A stretch of 13,517 bases of DNA from Eubacterium sp. (GTDB lineage: Bacteria > Bacillota > Clostridia > Lachnospirales > Lachnospiraceae), in NCBI GenBank assembly GCA_024697885.1, contig JAILSA010000179.1:1-13517 (forward strand), given 5' to 3'. Numbering within the stretch: the first letter of the stretch is position 1; every line of letters starts with the position of its first letter. Below the pieces are notes generated by a model. That model had not been told where the DNA came from, ran no database searches, and saw only the letters and a program-made list of their open reading frames with translations. A program made the position numbers and the translations under genes. Shown here piece by piece: positions 12,092 to 13,517 of the stretch.

Positions 12092-13517
12092 TCCAGTCGT
12101 TCTCCTTAATTTCTTTTCTACGAATCTTACCGCTGATGGTCTTTGGCAATTCCTTGGTGAAATCAAGAATTTTTGGCCACTTGTAGGATGCAATGTTTTC
12201 CTTTAGGGTTTTCATAATCTCTGTCTTGAGTTTTTCGTTGCCGTCCTCATCCTCTGTGAGAACAATGCTGGCCTTAATGGCCTGACCGCGGATTGGGTCC
12301 GGCACTGGGGTCACAGCGCACTCCAACACATATGGCAACTTCATAATCTCATTTTCAATTTCAAAAGGTCCGATGCGGTAGCCACTGGACTTAATTACGT
12401 CATCCACGCGTCCCACATACCAGAGATATCCATCCTCATCAAAGTAAGCGGTGTCGCCGGTGTGATAGTAGCCATCATACCAGGCGTCGTTCGTTTTCTC
12501 TTCGTCACCATAATAACACATAAAGAGGCCGTTTGGAATACCTTCCTCCGTGCGGATTACCACCTCTCCCTCTTCCTTGGCCTCAGCCATGGTGCCGTCG
12601 GATTTCATAATGTGAACATCGTAGCCAGGGGTAGGTTTGCCCATGGAACCAGGTCTCGGAGTGTCTCCCTTCAGGTTGCCGATGGTCAGGGTCGTCTCCG
12701 TCTGGCCAAAGCCCTCCATAATATCAAAACCGGTTTTTTTCTTAAAACGATAGTAGATTTCAGGGTTTAGGGCCTCTCCCGCTGTGGTCACATTCTGGAG
12801 AGAGGACAGGTCGTAGCGGTCTAGCTTCATGTGAACCATAACGCGATAAACTGTAGGCGGCGCACAGAAGGTAGTAATCTTGTATTTCTCAATCATGCGC
12901 AAAATCTCTTTGGCGTCAAAATCGTCAAAATCATAGGTAAAAATACAGGCCTCACAGAGCCACTGGCCGTAGAGCTTGCCCCAGAGAGCCTTGCCCCATC
13001 CCGTGTCGGAAATGGCGAAGTGGATGCCCTCCGGATCCACCTGATGCCAGTACTTGGCTGTCACATAGTGGCCCAATGGATACTTAAAATTGTGGGTTGT
13101 AATCTTTGGATAAGAGGTGGTGCCTGAGGTAAAAAACATGATGGAAGGGTCGTTTCCACCGGCAGCTTTTTCCCCCTGTGGACGGCGGAAGTGGCTGGAA
13201 AAATATTTTACTTCCTTGTTAAAGCTCTTCCATCCCCTGCGGCTGGCTCCCACCATGATCTTGGCCTTGAGGCCCTTGTAGCCCCTGGCCGCCTTGTCGA
13301 TTTCCCGAGAAACAGGGCCGTCGGCTGTACAAATAACCGCATCCACATTGCCCGCCTTAAAGCGGTATTCAAAGTCGGATTTGAGCAAGAGGTTGGTGGC
13401 AGGAATTACCACTGCACCGATTTTATGTAGGGCAAGTATTGTGAACCAGAACTGGTAATGGCGCTTGAGAACCAGCATAACCCGGTCCCCCTTGCGAATT
13501 CCCAGATAGGACAAATA
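12069..13517 (-). CDS. Medium-chain acyl-CoA synthetase-like AMP-binding ligase (partial, right edge)
   Basis: The frame is open through the right edge, so the N-terminus (probably 70-80 residues) is missing. A TTG near the edge is an ordinary leucine codon. About 482 residues remain. Adenylating-enzyme motifs appear in order: FFTSGTTSYPK (usually TSGTTG-x-PK; here S replaces G), FGQTET, YYHTGDTAYFDEDGYLWYVG, DDVIKSSGYRIGPFEIE and the C-terminal PKTISGKIRRKE with the catalytic lysine. The pattern is nearest to acetyl- and medium-chain acyl-CoA synthetases, which activate a carboxylic acid with ATP and load it onto CoA. The substrate is not deducible. The stop lies inside the start of fabF, implying translational coupling and a shared pathway. 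Confidence 0.9.
   Translation of the reverse strand, partial: YLSYLGIRKGDRVMLVLKRHYQFWFTILALHKIGAVVIPATNLLLKSDFEYRFKAGNVDAVICTADGPVSREIDKAARGYKGLKAKIMVGASRRGWKSFNKEVKYFSSHFRRPQGEKAAGGNDPSIMFFTSGTTSYPKITTHNFKYPLGHYVTAKYWHQVDPEGIHFAISDTGWGKALWGKLYGQWLCEACIFTYDFDDFDAKEILRMIEKYKITTFCAPPTVYRVMVHMKLDRYDLSSLQNVTTAGEALNPEIYYRFKKKTGFDIMEGFGQTETTLTIGNLKGDTPRPGSMGKPTPGYDVHIMKSDGTMAEAKEEGEVVIRTEEGIPNGLFMCYYGDEEKTNDAWYDGYYHTGDTAYFDEDGYLWYVGRVDDVIKSSGYRIGPFEIENEIMKLPYVLECAVTPVPDPIRGQAIKASIVLTEDEDGNEKLKTEIMKTLKENIASYKWPKILDFTKELPKTISGKIRRKEIKENDWNENANED

Overview
The window looks like chromosomal DNA from an anaerobic Firmicute of the Clostridia, most likely a Lachnospiraceae member. This is an inference from several things read together: strong AGGAGG-type ribosome binding sites, canonical sigma-A promoters with 17-bp spacers, an oxygen-sensitive class III ribonucleotide reductase, a DUF4250 protein, and a secreted protein with an HTWDKG/CTTCGATKTE repeat and a lysine-rich tail of a kind common in that family. 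A sigma-28-like promoter hints that the organism may be motile. No tRNA, rRNA, CRISPR array or riboswitch was found. No gene-free stretch exceeds 300 bases; the longest is 6337-6597, which holds two divergent promoters and candidate NrdR boxes.

Layout from left to right. A transposase remnant (1-102) is followed by a small operon encoding a DUF4250 protein and a GNAT acetyltransferase (201-835, +). A histidine kinase and OmpR-type regulator operon (2657 down to 990, -) is divergent from metK (2865-4043, +). nrdD (6336 down to 4147, -) is divergent from an uncharacterised conserved gene (6598-7185, +). A stand-alone CheY-like receiver (7651 down to 7280, -) is divergent from a secreted, lysine-tailed surface protein (7817-9442, +). 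The right third is all minus strand: a CoA ligase running off the right edge and overlapping fabF (13517 down to 10841), then a terminator, a KDPG aldolase (eda) and a nitroreductase-family protein (down to 9551).

Most genes are housekeeping or metabolic: S-adenosylmethionine synthesis, anaerobic deoxynucleotide supply, acyl activation and condensation, KDPG cleavage, and flavin-dependent reduction. They are accompanied by two signalling units and do not form one obvious accessory system.

The most interesting signal is non-coding. All four tail-to-tail gaps contain unusual bidirectional terminator hairpins. Three (867-920, 4082-4146, 9479-9541) share a conserved core, AG(C/A)GA-GAGAC ... GTCTC-(A/G)AGTC. 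Their outer stems differ completely in sequence but stay base-paired, and two of the inner stems also covary. A second hairpin type (7228-7276) has a lone half-copy at 935-950. A 27-bp inverted repeat with one mismatch (906-932 and 4041-4067) brackets the regulator-kinase-metK block and includes one arm of the first hairpin family. Together these suggest a dispersed, recombining or mobile family of structured terminators. The kinase leader also carries an 11-bp-period direct repeat typical of OmpR/PhoB-type operators.
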